Of a stretch of 64,000 nucleotides of DNA, positions 1-11,366 are shown piece by piece. Location of the stretch: NCBI GenBank assembly GCA_949317995.1, contig OX439036.1:24340854-24404853 (forward strand). The letters run 5' to 3'. Position 1 is the stretch's first letter. Every line of letters begins with the position of its first letter. Both the position numbers and the translations under genes were made by a program. Under the pieces are notes generated by a model. The model ran no database searches. It was not told the origin of the DNA and saw only the letters and a list, made by a program, of their open reading frames with translations. This stretch comes from Acholoe squamosa. Its lineage: Eukaryota; Annelida; Polychaeta; Phyllodocida; Polynoidae.

Positions 1-2097
1 TCCTTACAAAATGGTTCGGACGTCGCACATACAAAATGTCTAATTATTGCTATATTGATTTTTTCTGCTCATTAAGAGCTTTTTATTTGGTATATAACAC
101 TTGCATATTTGAATCAGGTGGTCCTCTACAGATCCTCTGTCTGTGTATTTAGTCAGATCAATTAAAAATTGATTAAACTGAGATAATTGACATATTAAAC
201 ATATAATAATTTATCAATCCTATACAGTTCCTATGTTATTCTATATAACCATGAAAACTATAGTTATGTCTTTCAGGCATTTGGGGCTTAAATTTAGTTC
301 AGTGAACAAGGATTCTGAAAGATATCTACCCATATATTTCAAAAATGCTAAAATATCGATTTTGAAAAATCTGATGCTTTTGACACTATACTAATTGAAA
401 TGCTGTATCTAGCCTTCTAAATGTGTGACTTCAGTACCACTTTGTTAGGATGGGTCACATATATAAAAGTTTGTGGTAATCATAATGGCAACTATAAAAT
501 TGGGGGGCGATATAGCTAACAGGAATGGGATTTTTGCTTTATTTTGCTATGCAAAGCAACTGTTGTTATGCATCCAGGTGACTAAACTAGAAACTAATAA
601 CCCTACTGGACCACTTCTACCCAATACAACTGACAGTGTTAGACTCTCAGGTGCCTTTTTACAGGATTACATGTTTGAATTTGAACTAAAAGCAAATGAA
701 GCATAGGTTGCTAAGCAATCATGTGATTGGCAGTAATGTTGCTAACCAATTAAAGGTCCTAGCAACACTTCAATAATGTCCATTGATTCATTGAAGAATG
801 GTTTATAGGCAGGATTTAACTAGGGTGGGAAATGGTGGGCAGGAGTTGTAGCTGTAGATTTTTGCTATAAGAGCTAGTTGGTAGGCAAATATGCTGTTGC
901 TAAGTAACTGATTGTTGGACTTGGCCTGTTTTAAGGGAAGCACACATAGGATTATCCAGGACTTTTAGGATAGGCATAATGAATTAAATCATTTCTGCGA
1001 GTTTCAACTTTGCGTTATTTATTCCAGGTAAAAACCTAAAAGTCCTGGAGGCCATTTAACACACTACGCCTGCTGTCCTTCAAATTGTAGTAAGGGGCAA
1101 TACAATAGCGCCATTACAGTATTATATATACATTAGTGGTTATTAGTGCCTGCACCAGTACGACTACTCTATCCCACCCTATGTAATTACTACTATCACC
1201 TCCACTAGTTACTGGGATTTTCTAATTGTAGTGGTGGTGTGTAGTCATAGTACCTTAAGAAATGGCCTCCAGATCTAGTGGTCTTTATAGCCCATTGACA
1301 ATTGGGGCTGAGAGTGTAATACATAGGTTGCTCTATAATATTCCTCAGATCCATTCATCAAAGGTATGTTGGGTGTAAGGGTCGCTAGGTGCATCGTTTA
1401 TACTACATTTCGAGCCATAGAATACATCCCACAGATCATACAGTATTCAGGACAGATTTTTAGATGCGGGACATTAAGGGGATAATTATATAACCCATCA
1501 TGGTGTGAGATAAAAACACTGGCTGCACTATTTGATATGTGACATTATATTGCAACATTGATAGTATTATGGTTTTATGGATGCATGTGTGGAGCACATA
1601 AAATTATGCGCAGACACTAACATATCAATTAATAGACGTGTTAAGTAGTTTTCTCACTGCGAATATGACATTAGCTGTCAAAATGGCGTTAACCAACCAC
1701 TGACCTGCTCGTGATTGTAGACTAATCCACAAAATCAGCTGAATTTGGATGCAATATGATACGAGGCCTAGTGATGGTTGACTTGAAATATGCATGCGTA
1801 CCTGCTATGACCCCAGTGCATTAATATCACCCTGGAGGAAAATAGTTTCACCGTTGCATGACAAGGAATAGCACTAAATTTAATATTTAAAAGGGAACCT
1901 GTCAATAGCAGCCGGCTAAAAGGTGCCTACTTCAGCTACATCAAAATCACAAGTTTTATCAAGCATGAAGTTAGTAGAGACCCTGACCATGGGAAACAAT
2001 TTGCAGGTTCTATAGTTGTTTAACTAGTGTAAATGCATTTCTTGTTTATTTTTCAATTTTAATCATTGAAAAAGTTCACGTTGCTCAAAGTTATATA
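1..2097. other. intergenic spacer, no gene seen
   Basis: No open frame here has splice sites or a recognisable protein. The sequence is AT-rich. Short reiterations of the word GTTGCTAA occur around 708-910. Small inverted copies of AAGTCCTGGAGGCCATTT-like sequence lie at about 955-1070 and 1260-1272 and may be remnants of an old element. A decayed retroposon at 1587-1703 is listed separately. Confidence 0.5.
1587..1703 (+). repeat. decayed copy of the (ACTC)-tail SINE-like retroposon
   Basis: This stretch shares, in order, the blocks GTGTGGAGCACATA, TTAGCTGTCAAAATGGCGTTAA and intervening spacing with the better copy at 11835-12002 (GTGTGGTGCACATA, TTAGCTGTAGAAATGGCATTAA). The 3' tail has decayed. 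Orientation is set so that the tail is 3'. Similarity was judged by eye. Confidence 0.5.
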
Positions 2098-2401
2098 CAC
2101 TGAAAACCTGGAAGATCCGAAACTAGTCAGCGGTGACCACTTTAGGTCCTCAAGTTGACGATACCTAAAACTACAGCTTTAGGTAGTCAAAATGACGACT
2201 TTAGGTCATCATCCTGATGACCTAAGTCATCAGTATGACGACTCTGTACTGTCAGTATTGTCATACTGACAACTCAGGTCGTCAGGTTGATGACCTAAAG
2301 TCATCATTTTGACTACCTAAAGCTGTAGTTTTAGGTATCGTCAACTTGAGGACCTAAAGTCGTCACCGCTGACTAGTTTCGGATCTTCCAGGTTTTCAGT
2401 G
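2098..2401. mobile_element. foldback MITE, TA target duplication
   Basis: A 304-bp element is almost entirely one inverted repeat. The left arm starts CACTGAAAACCTGGAAGATC and the right arm ends with its complement. Arms of about 145 bp differ at only a few positions. TA dinucleotides flank both sides (2096-2097 and 2402-2403), as in Tc1/mariner-type insertions. The arms are built from repeated words of the form TTTAGGTCNTCA. It has no coding capacity, so it would be non-autonomous. The high arm identity suggests recent insertion or arm-to-arm gene conversion. It lies 1.2 kb upstream of the GPCR start. Confidence 0.85.
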
Positions 2402-3443
2402 TATGACTGATAGATGGAATATCATGTAGTTTATAAGTAAGCAAAGATCTTTTTAGAATATTCCCGTGCCCAGCATATTTATTCAGCATCTATGCGCAGC
2501 TCCTCGGGGGTATTCCTAATTCAGAAGCACTGGATTACTATAGATGTGACGTAAAACTCTATTCTGACTTGAGAAAATGATATATCTATAATGCCAAGTA
2601 CTGCACCTTACAGTTATAACAACAGAGGAGCAATTTTGAGAACTTTAGAAAAAATCCAATTACCTCTGACTGGCCAACAACGAATGGTGTGGTGATAATC
2701 CTGCTATTGTCATGTAATACTTTTAATAAAAAATATATATTTAAGGACTAGTCTCAGACAAAAAGGTCAGAAATGGTAGAAAATAAGTTTTTTGACATGT
2801 ATCCAAAATAGAATGATGAAAATAGTAGGGATAACTTTATAGAAAACGGTGAGAGATATGGATTGCAAAAAAAGAGCAAATTATCAGGACATTTATATAC
2901 TTTTTTTTCAGAGATTTGTTGCACAAAAATCCAACATACATATCTGATTTTTTTTGCCTCGTTTTTAAAGTATATGATATGTGATGCTAGGATCATTTTG
3001 TGCAGATAAATTTGTTGCAGGGAGAAAATAACCGAAATATTAGGCTACCAATTATATAGGAACAAGACAAATAATGAGTTGAAATAATCATTTTGATTCA
3101 ATGCATGAAAGAGGCCACATGCAATCCAAATCTTATGATATATGCTCGTAATCTACATTTAACTATATATTTAACGAGCTTTCCATTGATGTATAGAAGG
3201 CTGTGGCATGGCATTAAGATAGATATGGCCTGTGCTAGCTACTATCAGTAGAGCTAGATTCAAGGCTGAATACCATTAGCGCCACCAGTGAGCAGGTGAG
3301 CATTACTTGAACTAGAGTCATCTATACATTATGATTATGGAGGGATCAGAATGGTTTGGAGTGGAGTGCTTCTGTGAGTACTTATACTGCACAGAACCCG
3401 CGTGCCTATCGGTTATAGGCTACCCACTGAGATATCGAGATCA

Positions 3444-3453
3444 CTATATATAT
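3444..3453 (+). promoter_or_regulatory. possible TATA element of the GPCR gene
   Basis: CTATATATAT lies about 150 bp upstream of the GPCR start codon. The window is AT-rich and contains many TA runs, so position is the only support. Confidence 0.2.
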
Positions 3454-3599
3454 TAATATAAGTCAGCATATATACCAGTCGTATTGAGTTGCTCTGGTCC
3501 TGCTTGCCTTGCAACTTGTGAGCAGTTTATATTGAAACGCGGTAAAAAAAAAATAACTGGATTATATCCTATAAGGCACGGAGAAACCCGAGTAACAAC

Positions 3600-4862
3600 A
3601 TGGCTACTACTACAAAGAATATCGCCAATGGAACAAGTTGGACCTTGGAACCTGCAAATGGCCATTCTACAGACTTACCTACAAAGATGCTGACAAGTGG
3701 GTCCCTCATCTCCATAATGAGGAACTCCAGCTCTACGCCTGAAATACAGACTGATTCCCCTGAAGCAGAAACCGGCTCACAGTACACTACAGAAGAGCTC
3801 ATTATCCTTATAGGCACACCTCTAATATTCACACCTGGAATCATTGGCAATATCCTCTCAGCTGTGGTCATGAAAACGCCCCATTTTCGGTCCATCAGCG
3901 CTGGGGCACATCTCTTTTGCCTTGCCCTTGCTGATTCCATCTTTCTCTCAGTAAACAGCATGACCAAGAATTTCATCCGCCTCCTTACTGATGTGGACCT
4001 AACTAAGACCTCGGATTGGAGCTGCAAGATTTATGTGTTTCTGCTGATGACCTCTAAATGTCTGAGTGCCTGGTTCATTGTGGCTGTAACTATGGAGAGG
4101 CTTGTCGTCGTCTACCTGCCTCACCGTGCCAAGGTGCTGGTCACCAGGAGGAGAGCATGGATCATCATCCTGTGTGTTACGCTGGTAGCCTGTGCCCTTC
4201 ATGTCATTGTCCTGGTCACATATGGCTTGGTAGAACGACCTTGGGGGTCAGACTGCACCATGCTGTTGTACTACAGGGACATGGGTCTTCGCCTTGTCCT
4301 CACCATCATAGACCTCACCACATACAGCATCCTACCCTCCATAGCTCTTTTTATCTCCAATATCATCCTTATCTACAAGGTCATGCGCAGTCATGGCTTC
4401 CGGAAGCGCTCAGTAGGGGGTGGTAGCACACCGGAAGTTACCCAACAACCAGCTGATGACGTGACACGCCTGACGGTGACGTTGATGACAGTCAGTGTGA
4501 CGTTCCTAATATCAACGTCACCAAACTCACTCATGTTCCTTTTAAAGACAGTTGATGAAAGTGTAACTGAAATGCCTGATTATGACCTGTTGTATAGGTC
4601 CCTATACTTGCTACAGCTTAGTAACAGTGCAGTTAATTTTTGCCTCTACTGTCTCAGTGGTCCGGCCTTTCGAAGGGAGCTACGGCGTCTCTGCTTCTGC
4701 TGCTGTAAAATTAAGGACAATAGCTTTAGAAAAACCACCAGAAAAAACACCCCCTCCAGGGCAGGCAGGTTTATAGGTGTTGACACTTCTACATTGAACT
4801 CCAGCGAGAGTATTTCAACAGTATCCACAGCAGTAAGTGATATCAGGAGTTCAAGGATGTGA
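3600..4862 (+). CDS. rhodopsin-class (class A) G protein-coupled receptor, neuropeptide-receptor type, intronless
   Basis: This is a 420-residue seven-helix receptor predicted to sit in the plasma membrane and couple a ligand to G proteins. The start is supported by a strong Kozak context (A at -3, G at +4). The N-terminal tail carries N-x-S/T sequons (N10, N42). Family landmarks: N84 in helix 1; LALAD with D112 in helix 2; C142 at the top of helix 3 and C219 in loop 2 for the usual disulfide; W187 in helix 4; P246 in helix 5; P308 in helix 6; and N346-F-C-L-Y350 in helix 7. The helix 3 motif is E166-R167-L instead of DRY, and helix 7 has NFxLY instead of NPxxY, a pattern known in FMRFamide/GPR139-like invertebrate receptors. 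After helix 7 comes an FRREL segment and a CFCCC cluster (about 365-369) suited to palmitoylation, then a Ser/Thr-rich tail. No intron is needed. Class is certain; the ligand is unknown. Confidence 0.93.
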   Translation: MATTTKNIANGTSWTLEPANGHSTDLPTKMLTSGSLISIMRNSSSTPEIQTDSPEAETGSQYTTEELIILIGTPLIFTPGIIGNILSAVVMKTPHFRSISAGAHLFCLALADSIFLSVNSMTKNFIRLLTDVDLTKTSDWSCKIYVFLLMTSKCLSAWFIVAVTMERLVVVYLPHRAKVLVTRRRAWIIILCVTLVACALHVIVLVTYGLVERPWGSDCTMLLYYRDMGLRLVLTIIDLTTYSILPSIALFISNIILIYKVMRSHGFRKRSVGGGSTPEVTQQPADDVTRLTVTLMTVSVTFLISTSPNSLMFLLKTVDESVTEMPDYDLLYRSLYLLQLSNSAVNFCLYCLSGPAFRRELRRLCFCCCKIKDNSFRKTTRKNTPSRAGRFIGVDTSTLNSSESISTVSTAVSDIRSSRM

Positions 4863-5412
4863 GACTGCATTGCAAGCTCAGCACTGTTCTTACCGAAATG
4901 CCTAAATCATATCCATGATGCTCTTTGGTCAATACACTACACATGGTAAGACAGGGGGGTATTCCAGTGAGATGTAAATTTATAAAAACAAACATTGAGG
5001 TTATGTTTGTGCTAGAATATAATCAGTGCTGCTGTAGTGTGCTGATAGCTTTACTTAACGTCATGTAAACAACCTCAGTAAATGGATATGTGTGGCAACT
5101 CTAGGGTTATTTGATGGATACGGCAAGTATCCTATCATACGATATTGGTAAATTTCGAGGAGGGCCAGAAATTGTTATCTCCCTCCCTTCCTGTGGTCGG
5201 GGGAGGCCCCTTTTGCCGTGTCAGACACATTAGGCCACAGGATATGTGTCACATGGACCTTAGATAATGTGTGCAGAAGCTACCGCCTGTCCTGAGCGTT
5301 CTGCAAATATCCCTACATAATACATCAGGTGGTTGGACACATACGGCCAATATCTACCTTTATGATGAGCCATTAGCTGAACTACGTGAGCACTCCAGTC
5401 CTTCCTTTTGTT

Positions 5413-5418
5413 AATAAA
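5413..5418 (+). terminator. candidate polyadenylation signal of the GPCR gene
   Basis: AATAAA sits about 550 bp after the GPCR stop codon, a plausible 3' UTR length. There is no transcript evidence. Confidence 0.35.
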
Positions 5419-5942
5419 GAGACTTGAGAAGAATGAGCAGTTTTATATTGACAATCTATACCTGGGTCAGAGTTAATGGAGGAGCTCTCTCAATGGACTA
5501 TATCCATGACCATGTCTGAGAACAATTAGTCCCATGGACCTTGGGTCAGCAATCTTAATGGATGGCTTTGACTCGTTTGAGAGCGCTCAGGATGTCTGAT
5601 AATCAGCCAAATATTTGCAGATAGATGTTTACTGAGTAGTGTTGTTTATCAGCGGTTTCATGTGTAATTAGTCTTAAGACCGATATAGACTAAAGAGCAA
5701 TTACAATGATTATTGTAAGTATTTGTACAATGTCACCATTTTGCTATACTAAATGTCCTTATACCATATTGTCTCCTACGTAATTAATGAGAGACTTTAA
5801 GTTGATATTATGCGATCAATTCTTGGAGGCAATGGCCAAATGCATTTGATTGGATTTTCACATTATAGCTTCCTCTTCTTTACTGTAACTGGTGTAACCT
5901 GTTAGATAATGTTTGCAATTGTACTAGTGTTGTTGTATAGAT

Positions 5943-5943
5943 C

Positions 5944-6019
<76 letters not shown>

Positions 6020-6226
6020 TTCAATCCCCTCCCCCTCTGGCTCTCTCTCTCTTTCTCTTTCTCTGTCTCTCTGTCTCTGGTTCTGTCTGTCTGTCTCTGT
6101 CTGTCTGTCTGTCTGTCTCTTTCCATCTGCCTGGCTGTCTGGCTGTCTGTCTGTCTCTGTCCGTCTGCCTGACTGACTGTCTGTCTGTCTGTTTCTCTCT
6201 CTCTATCTATCCATCTCTCTCTCTCT
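5943..6226. repeat. pyrimidine microsatellite, CT and CTGT units
   Basis: About 280 bp of nearly pure pyrimidine on the + strand changes from (CT)n to mixed CTGT/CTGC units. The long open frames on both strands here are low-complexity artefacts. Confidence 0.95.
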
Positions 6227-6522
6227 GGTATCAATGGTCGTTAAAATGGGATGTCAGAGGGAGGAGGAGGGAAAATAGGTGGGAGATTTGATAAAGGAGA
6301 TGATCTTCATGTACATTAATTATTATCATTATTAAAGGTGTATGTCTCCAATTAGCATCTAGAAGACTCTTGAGTCTTGTGTCTCCAACACAAGGAAGAA
6401 TTGTGTACCCATGATGTTCTATCGATCAGCTTATCTATTATTGCCATGGTGTTTGTTCGGGTGTCATTTGACCTCCCGTGCAGCCATCAGCCACCAGGGG
6501 GGCCCTTGATGGGGAGTCCCCA

Positions 6523-6697
6523 TGTCCCATGTCGATTTTAAGAAATTGCCATGTCTCCATGTCGATTTTAAGAAAAGTCCATGTCCCCATGTCGATTTTA
6601 AGAAAAGTTCATGTCACCATGTCGATTTTAAAGAAAGGTTCATGTCCCATGTCACTAAGCCAAAAAAAAGACCCATGTCGCCATGTCGATTTTAGGG
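6523..6697. repeat. minisatellite, about 36-bp unit
   Basis: About five imperfect tandem copies carry the core CCATGTCGATTTTAAGAAA. One frame stays open across them and would encode a repeated MSILRK-like peptide. With no other coding evidence I treat it as a non-coding minisatellite. Confidence 0.85.
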
Positions 6698-7091
6698 GTC
6701 TAGAGCCATACCAGGGGCTGGCTTTGCAAATCACTCCTCTGTTCATGTATGCACCAAGCCATCCCAACACCACAATATGTACTTGAGGATGATAATTCCT
6801 TAATGCACACAATCAATAACCCTCATGTGTACACGAGGAATATAGGCACCTACAACACGCATCCCTCTTCTCACAACAACGTGCCCACTTTGCAAAAAAA
6901 CGTTTTTAAACGTTTTTAACCAATTTTCAAACAGATACTCAATGGGGAAACCAATAAACACGTTTTTAACGTTTTTATGCCAAGTGGGTGGCTTCAAACA
7001 TGAAAATATGACCACAGCTCAAATTAGTGTGGAGTCATTAATTAATTGTGCTTTATTTGATTATCCATATAAACCTCATTCGATCTACCCA

Positions 7092-7834
7092 CACTGAAAA
7101 GATAAGGCTTAAAAAGGTACTCTGTAGTGATGACTTTTTGTCATCTTTTTGATGAGCCCGAGGCGGAGTACCCAGTGATCTTTGAATTAATCATATGTGA
7201 TCACCATTGGTGATCATATGTGATGACCTGTCTGAACAGATCAGAGGGGAGCATGTAAATGAGTAATGACAATCTTTTTTATTATCATTTCCAACAATTG
7301 CATAAAATACCCCCTTCCCTCCCCACAACCAAGCATTTATTGTGAGCATTTACTTCTAACTTATAAATGCCCTAATGAGGCATATTAGACGTGCATAACA
7401 AATGTCAGCTTGTACCCATGGTTGTAACTATAGTTTCAGTTACAAAAGAGATGTCCATCTTTAAATATGCATGTACCGTTGATAATGCTGCCCAAATTTC
7501 TTTTTTTATCATCTGATATTCAAGTGTGATGATATTCTTCACATCTTCTACCTTATAAACACCCATTATCAAGAGAATTAGTGATAAGAATCAATAACAT
7601 AGTGGGTATTGTATTTTCCATTATTGTATACTAGGGCCCCCTGTGGCAGAAAGTGATGGCCCAAGGTGATCAACTTGATCACCTTAGGTCATCACATTGA
7701 TGACCCAAGGTCTCCTTCGGTCATCACTTTGATGACCCAAGGTGATCATGATGATTACCTTGGGTCATCAACATGGAAAGAGGACCTTAAGTCATCTGTA
7801 CTGATCACCTTCATAGAAATCCATCTTTTCAGTG
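7092..7834. mobile_element. non-autonomous TIR element with GGTGATCA-type word arrays
   Basis: The ends are exact inverted repeats, CACTGAAAAGAT at 7092-7103 and its complement at 7823-7834. Inside both ends (about 7120-7245 and 7655-7800) are arrays of self-complementary words such as GTGATCACC and GGTCATCA, separated by ordinary AT-rich sequence. No target duplication is obvious and there is no coding frame. The termini resemble those of the foldback at 2098-2401 (CACTGAAAA), which suggests one superfamily. Confidence 0.6.
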
Positions 7835-8494
7835 CAACTCCGAAAGGGATTAGGAGGGGATGGGTGTTGGTGCATTAAAGAAGGCTTCCATCTAATTTCA
7901 GCAATAAACAACCCACGCATTATTGCTGCAATTGTTCATTGAAAGGGGTGAGGACGGACAAAATTCGATTCCTCTCAAGGGAATCCATGAAAATTGTCCA
8001 CAGGTCCCCAAGCAATAAGTTACTATTCACACATTTCCCACTGAAGTGTGCATTCCTCCTCAGCCAATTTTGAATGGATTGCGATACCCTTATACATTTT
8101 TTTTTCTTTTAATCAATTTGTGGGAGAAAATCGGAAATATTCACCAGTGAATAGTTGTGATGAAAGAAGCATACATTTCACAATAAACATGCAGCCATTT
8201 AGCTTACAGAGTGTGTTTTGAGGATAAAAATGATGACTCAGTCATGGTTGTTGTTTGAGTGAGAGGAGTTTGCTCATATCTAGTGAGCTGCTCTCTAAAT
8301 ACTCAGAAAGCATACAGAAAACTCTGTACAAATATGAGCCACTCAGGAGCCATCGTCATATGTACGAGACCAACATATATTATGTATGTCTGTGGTATTT
8401 GCTCTCTCCATTGCAGGCATATTGTGAGGCATCTCAATGTCTGCCTACCTGTCATCAGTACCTTTACCAAGCAATCAGGACCCTGTTTCAGTTA

Positions 8495-8805
8495 GGGAGT
8501 GGTCATTTATTATCAACAGGGGGGTGGTGGGTTTGAGGGGGGGCGTAAAAAATTCTGACCCCTCTCGAGGGGGGGGGCTAAAAAAAATTTGACCCCTCTT
8601 GAGGGGGGGTAAAAAAAATTTACCCTCTTTTTAGCAAAAAAGCCCGCGCGCTACTATAGATCAAAGAGGGGGTGCGAAAACTCTCCGTGCCTCCGGTGCT
8701 GGGGGGGCGAAAATTTTTTACTGCCGTCGAGGGGGGCGTAAAAGATTTTCGCGCGTACGCAAGAAAACCCACCACCCCCCCTGTTGATTAATAATGACCA
8801 CTCCC
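8495..8805. mobile_element. PIF/Harbinger-like MITE (GGGAGTGGTCA family)
   Basis: This 311-bp element has long TIRs starting GGGAGTGGTCATTTATTATC, and TTA on both sides (8492-8494 and 8806-8808). The paralogous position near 12030 in the second copy of the local duplication has no insertion. Three-base TTA/TAA target duplications are typical of PIF/Harbinger elements, so the superfamily is inferred from TSD and termini only. The interior is C/G-homopolymer rich with TTTTTGACCCC-like runs and encodes nothing. Confidence 0.8.
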
Positions 8806-8875
8806 TTAGCTGCATGGGTGCCATACTTTGGTAAGTATTGCAGCCGATCCATCCCCTTCCCGCGATGTTGCTTAA

Positions 8876-9196
8876 GGGAGTGATCATTTTTTAACAACAG
8901 GGGGGCTGGTGGGTTTGCGCCAGGATGCGCACAAAATATTTTGACCCCCTCTCGAGGGGGTAAAATTTTTTTGACCCGCGTAAGGGCTGAAAAATCGCAC
9001 ACGAACGTGCCCTTTTAACCTATAGAAACACACTGGGTTTTCCACTGAAAAAAGGTGAAATTATTTTGACCCCCCCAGCAGAGGGGTTGAAAAAATTCTG
9101 ACCCCGCCCCCGGTCAAGGGGTTGAAAAAATTCTGAACTCCCCCCCCCTCAAACCCACCAGCCCCCCTCCCCTGTTTTTAAAAAATGATCACTCTC
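8876..9196. mobile_element. PIF/Harbinger-like MITE (GGGAGTGGTCA family), second copy
   Basis: This 321-bp element runs from GGGAGTGATCATTTTTTAAC to its complement, flanked by TAA (8873-8875 and 9197-9199). In the paralogous copy the empty site reads TTGCTTAAAGTGGCC near 12085, giving one TAA where this copy has TAA-element-TAA. It belongs to the same family as 8495-8805 but is clearly diverged, so it is an independent insertion. Confidence 0.82.
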
Positions 9197-11344
9197 TAAG
9201 GTGACATGTTTAGATACTAGGTCGTATTGATATGGAGTAAGAGCGATGGATCTCTAATGCAATTTCAAAAGCTATGGTCATGTTTATGGTGAGAAAACTA
9301 CCTTTAGTGATGTATGTTGAAGCGCCTTTAGGTATCCACAAAATACACTCTGTCCACAACCTATCATCATAAAGTGTCCACATAACACAGTTTCTTCACA
9401 TACTTTCATCACAAAATGTCCAGAAACACCATTAGTCCACAAGATTTTACCATGGGGTATCCTCAAAAAACTTACTCTCCACAATCAACTTGAACAAATG
9501 TCCACAAATCACAAATTGTCCACAATCTATTATCTATTTTGTGATGGTTGGTGTGGAGAATGTGTGAAAATTTTGTAACATCTTGTGACAGAAAATCTCT
9601 GTGATGTCAGCAAGTTGTACGGCCAGGCAAAAAGTTGTTTGAATGGTCTTGTGTGACAAAGTGGATATTGTCAACATCACACTACGGATGGCAATCTGGT
9701 AAGCAGACAGCCTAACAGTATGCCATGGAAAAATGACCGGAAAAACACACTGTGTGTTAGTGAAGAATTTGAAAAAATGATAATACTAAATGCAAATGAT
9801 GCCAAGCTGGCATATACAGGGAAAATTTGTAAAATGTGACTTTTTAAAATGCGTACTAGAAAAGAAATTATAGGTCTGAATGGCTGGAGGTCAAGGTCAA
9901 GGTCAAAATGAACGAGTCAAATGCCTTGAACAAACAGATCAGGTGTATCGAGATTCGCATCATGATAAAGCATACATTTTTGGCATTTTTTCACAAGCGT
10001 GTTATGAAGCTTCTCCCTCATCTTTAACTTAATTTTTCAATAGAGCTGTCCTCAACATTTAAGGCATTCCACAGTTGTGCAACTTAGACTACCAATGGGC
10101 CAAATCATTGCTATATTATCGTGATTTGTGCCTAGAGAGTGAAACAAAAGACTTGGTGCATCAAGGTGCGGTTCTGTCTCACAACAAAAGGAAAAATAAC
10201 TTGGGCAATGTATTAAGGCTTAGGGTAAACCTAAATATTAACTGTGCCTAAACAAACGCATGTGTCTTAGTTGCAAAGTGAAAGAAAAACAAACCATTTT
10301 GTGGAAAATTACAGGCTACTTCACACAGTTTGTCACAAATACTGAATCACAAGGGACTGTAATTTGTAAATGTATAAGTTGTAGTGCATTTTGAACATCA
10401 GCGACTTTAAGTTCCTACCTTAAATTCATGGCCTATTTTGTTAATATAAAACCCTTTAAGATACACATCATAATTTACATGCTACATTTATGGTGGACTT
10501 TATTTCCATTAAGAAGTATCAGTAGTTAATGCTGCTTAAAGTTCCATTTACATGTGATACCTATAGAACCCCTCTGCCCCCGAGACAAATATTTGAAACT
10601 ACTGCAACTTCTGTTAGCTCTATTAAAAGAACAGTAGATATCATTTTGAGATAACCTATTCTAATATCGGTCTCCTTGAGATTCGAATTGAGTGCAGCAT
10701 GGATAGTAAGACAAAGATAGAAGCCGCAATAGTTTTCTCAAATTACCCCCTGTACATACATAGTTGTATAATCAACAATGTCCTTATTTTATCATGCATT
10801 TGATTGAATGGGTAAATGTGCAAGTACACCAACCTAAGTGTCCAAGATGTTAATATCTCAACTGTATAAACAATGCATATCTAAAGGAAACTGGAAATTA
10901 CTTCATTGCTTCAATTTTAACCAGTATCCCAATAATAAAAATGTCTTATGTTATTCAATATTCTGTAATAAAGTATTACTGAGAAACTTTATTACCCGCA
11001 AGCAATCAAGAGAAATGTTTTTAAGGGGAAAAGGGGCAGAATATATTCAATAACAGTCAAGCAAGGTGTAGTAAACACAAAAGGACCAGACGCAGCCAAT
11101 AAAGTTCTGTAACAGTAGAAGGTGTTTGGTTTATTTCTTTTAGGCCTTAGCGCTAACAGTTCTCATTAATTCTGGTATCGACATCAATTATCCTTGCTTG
11201 TATTGAGATGCACCACCCTTACAGGTATCCACCGATCGCAACCACCGAACCCGGAGTCACCGACCACACTTCTGCCACCTGCAAGTTTCTCATCGCATCT
11301 CCCCCCGCGACCACCGGACCGCCTTTTTATGGCGTCCCGAGATG

Positions 11345-11366
11345 TGACGTCACGAGCGTGACGTCA
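11345..11366. promoter_or_regulatory. pair of perfect CRE sites in a GC-rich patch
   Basis: TGACGTCA occurs at 11345-11352 and again at 11359-11366, inside a CpG-rich stretch (about 11220-11445) that contrasts with its AT-rich surroundings. Such sites bind CREB/ATF-type bZIP factors. No gene start was recognised beside it, so it could be an enhancer, an unannotated promoter or part of an old element. Confidence 0.4.

Larger units (their letters stand above)
8197..11035. repeat. tandem segmental duplication, copy 1
   Basis: Blocks at 8197-8450, 8813-8875 and 10128-11035 recur in the same order and orientation at 11586-11834, 12035-12090 and 13400-14335. Examples are CTCAATGTCTGCCTACCTG and AACAAACCATTTTGTGGAAA. 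This copy holds two extra MITEs (8495-8805 and 8876-9196). A stretch at 9285-9540 contains about eight copies of a degenerate GTCCACAA word. No gene is recognised. A short frame shared by both copies (LLIS-S/T-ELL) is not conserved along its length. Confidence 0.8.

Noticed and set aside
5902-6234. Long open frames on both strands (Arg/Glu/Asp-rich and Leu/Ser-rich)
   Set aside because: They are translations of the CT/CTGT microsatellite and have no independent coding evidence.
8255-8536. Shared peptide LLIS-S/T-ELL in the two duplication copies as a conserved gene
   Set aside because: Indels between the copies shift the frame soon after the shared part, so the similarity is at DNA level from the duplication.
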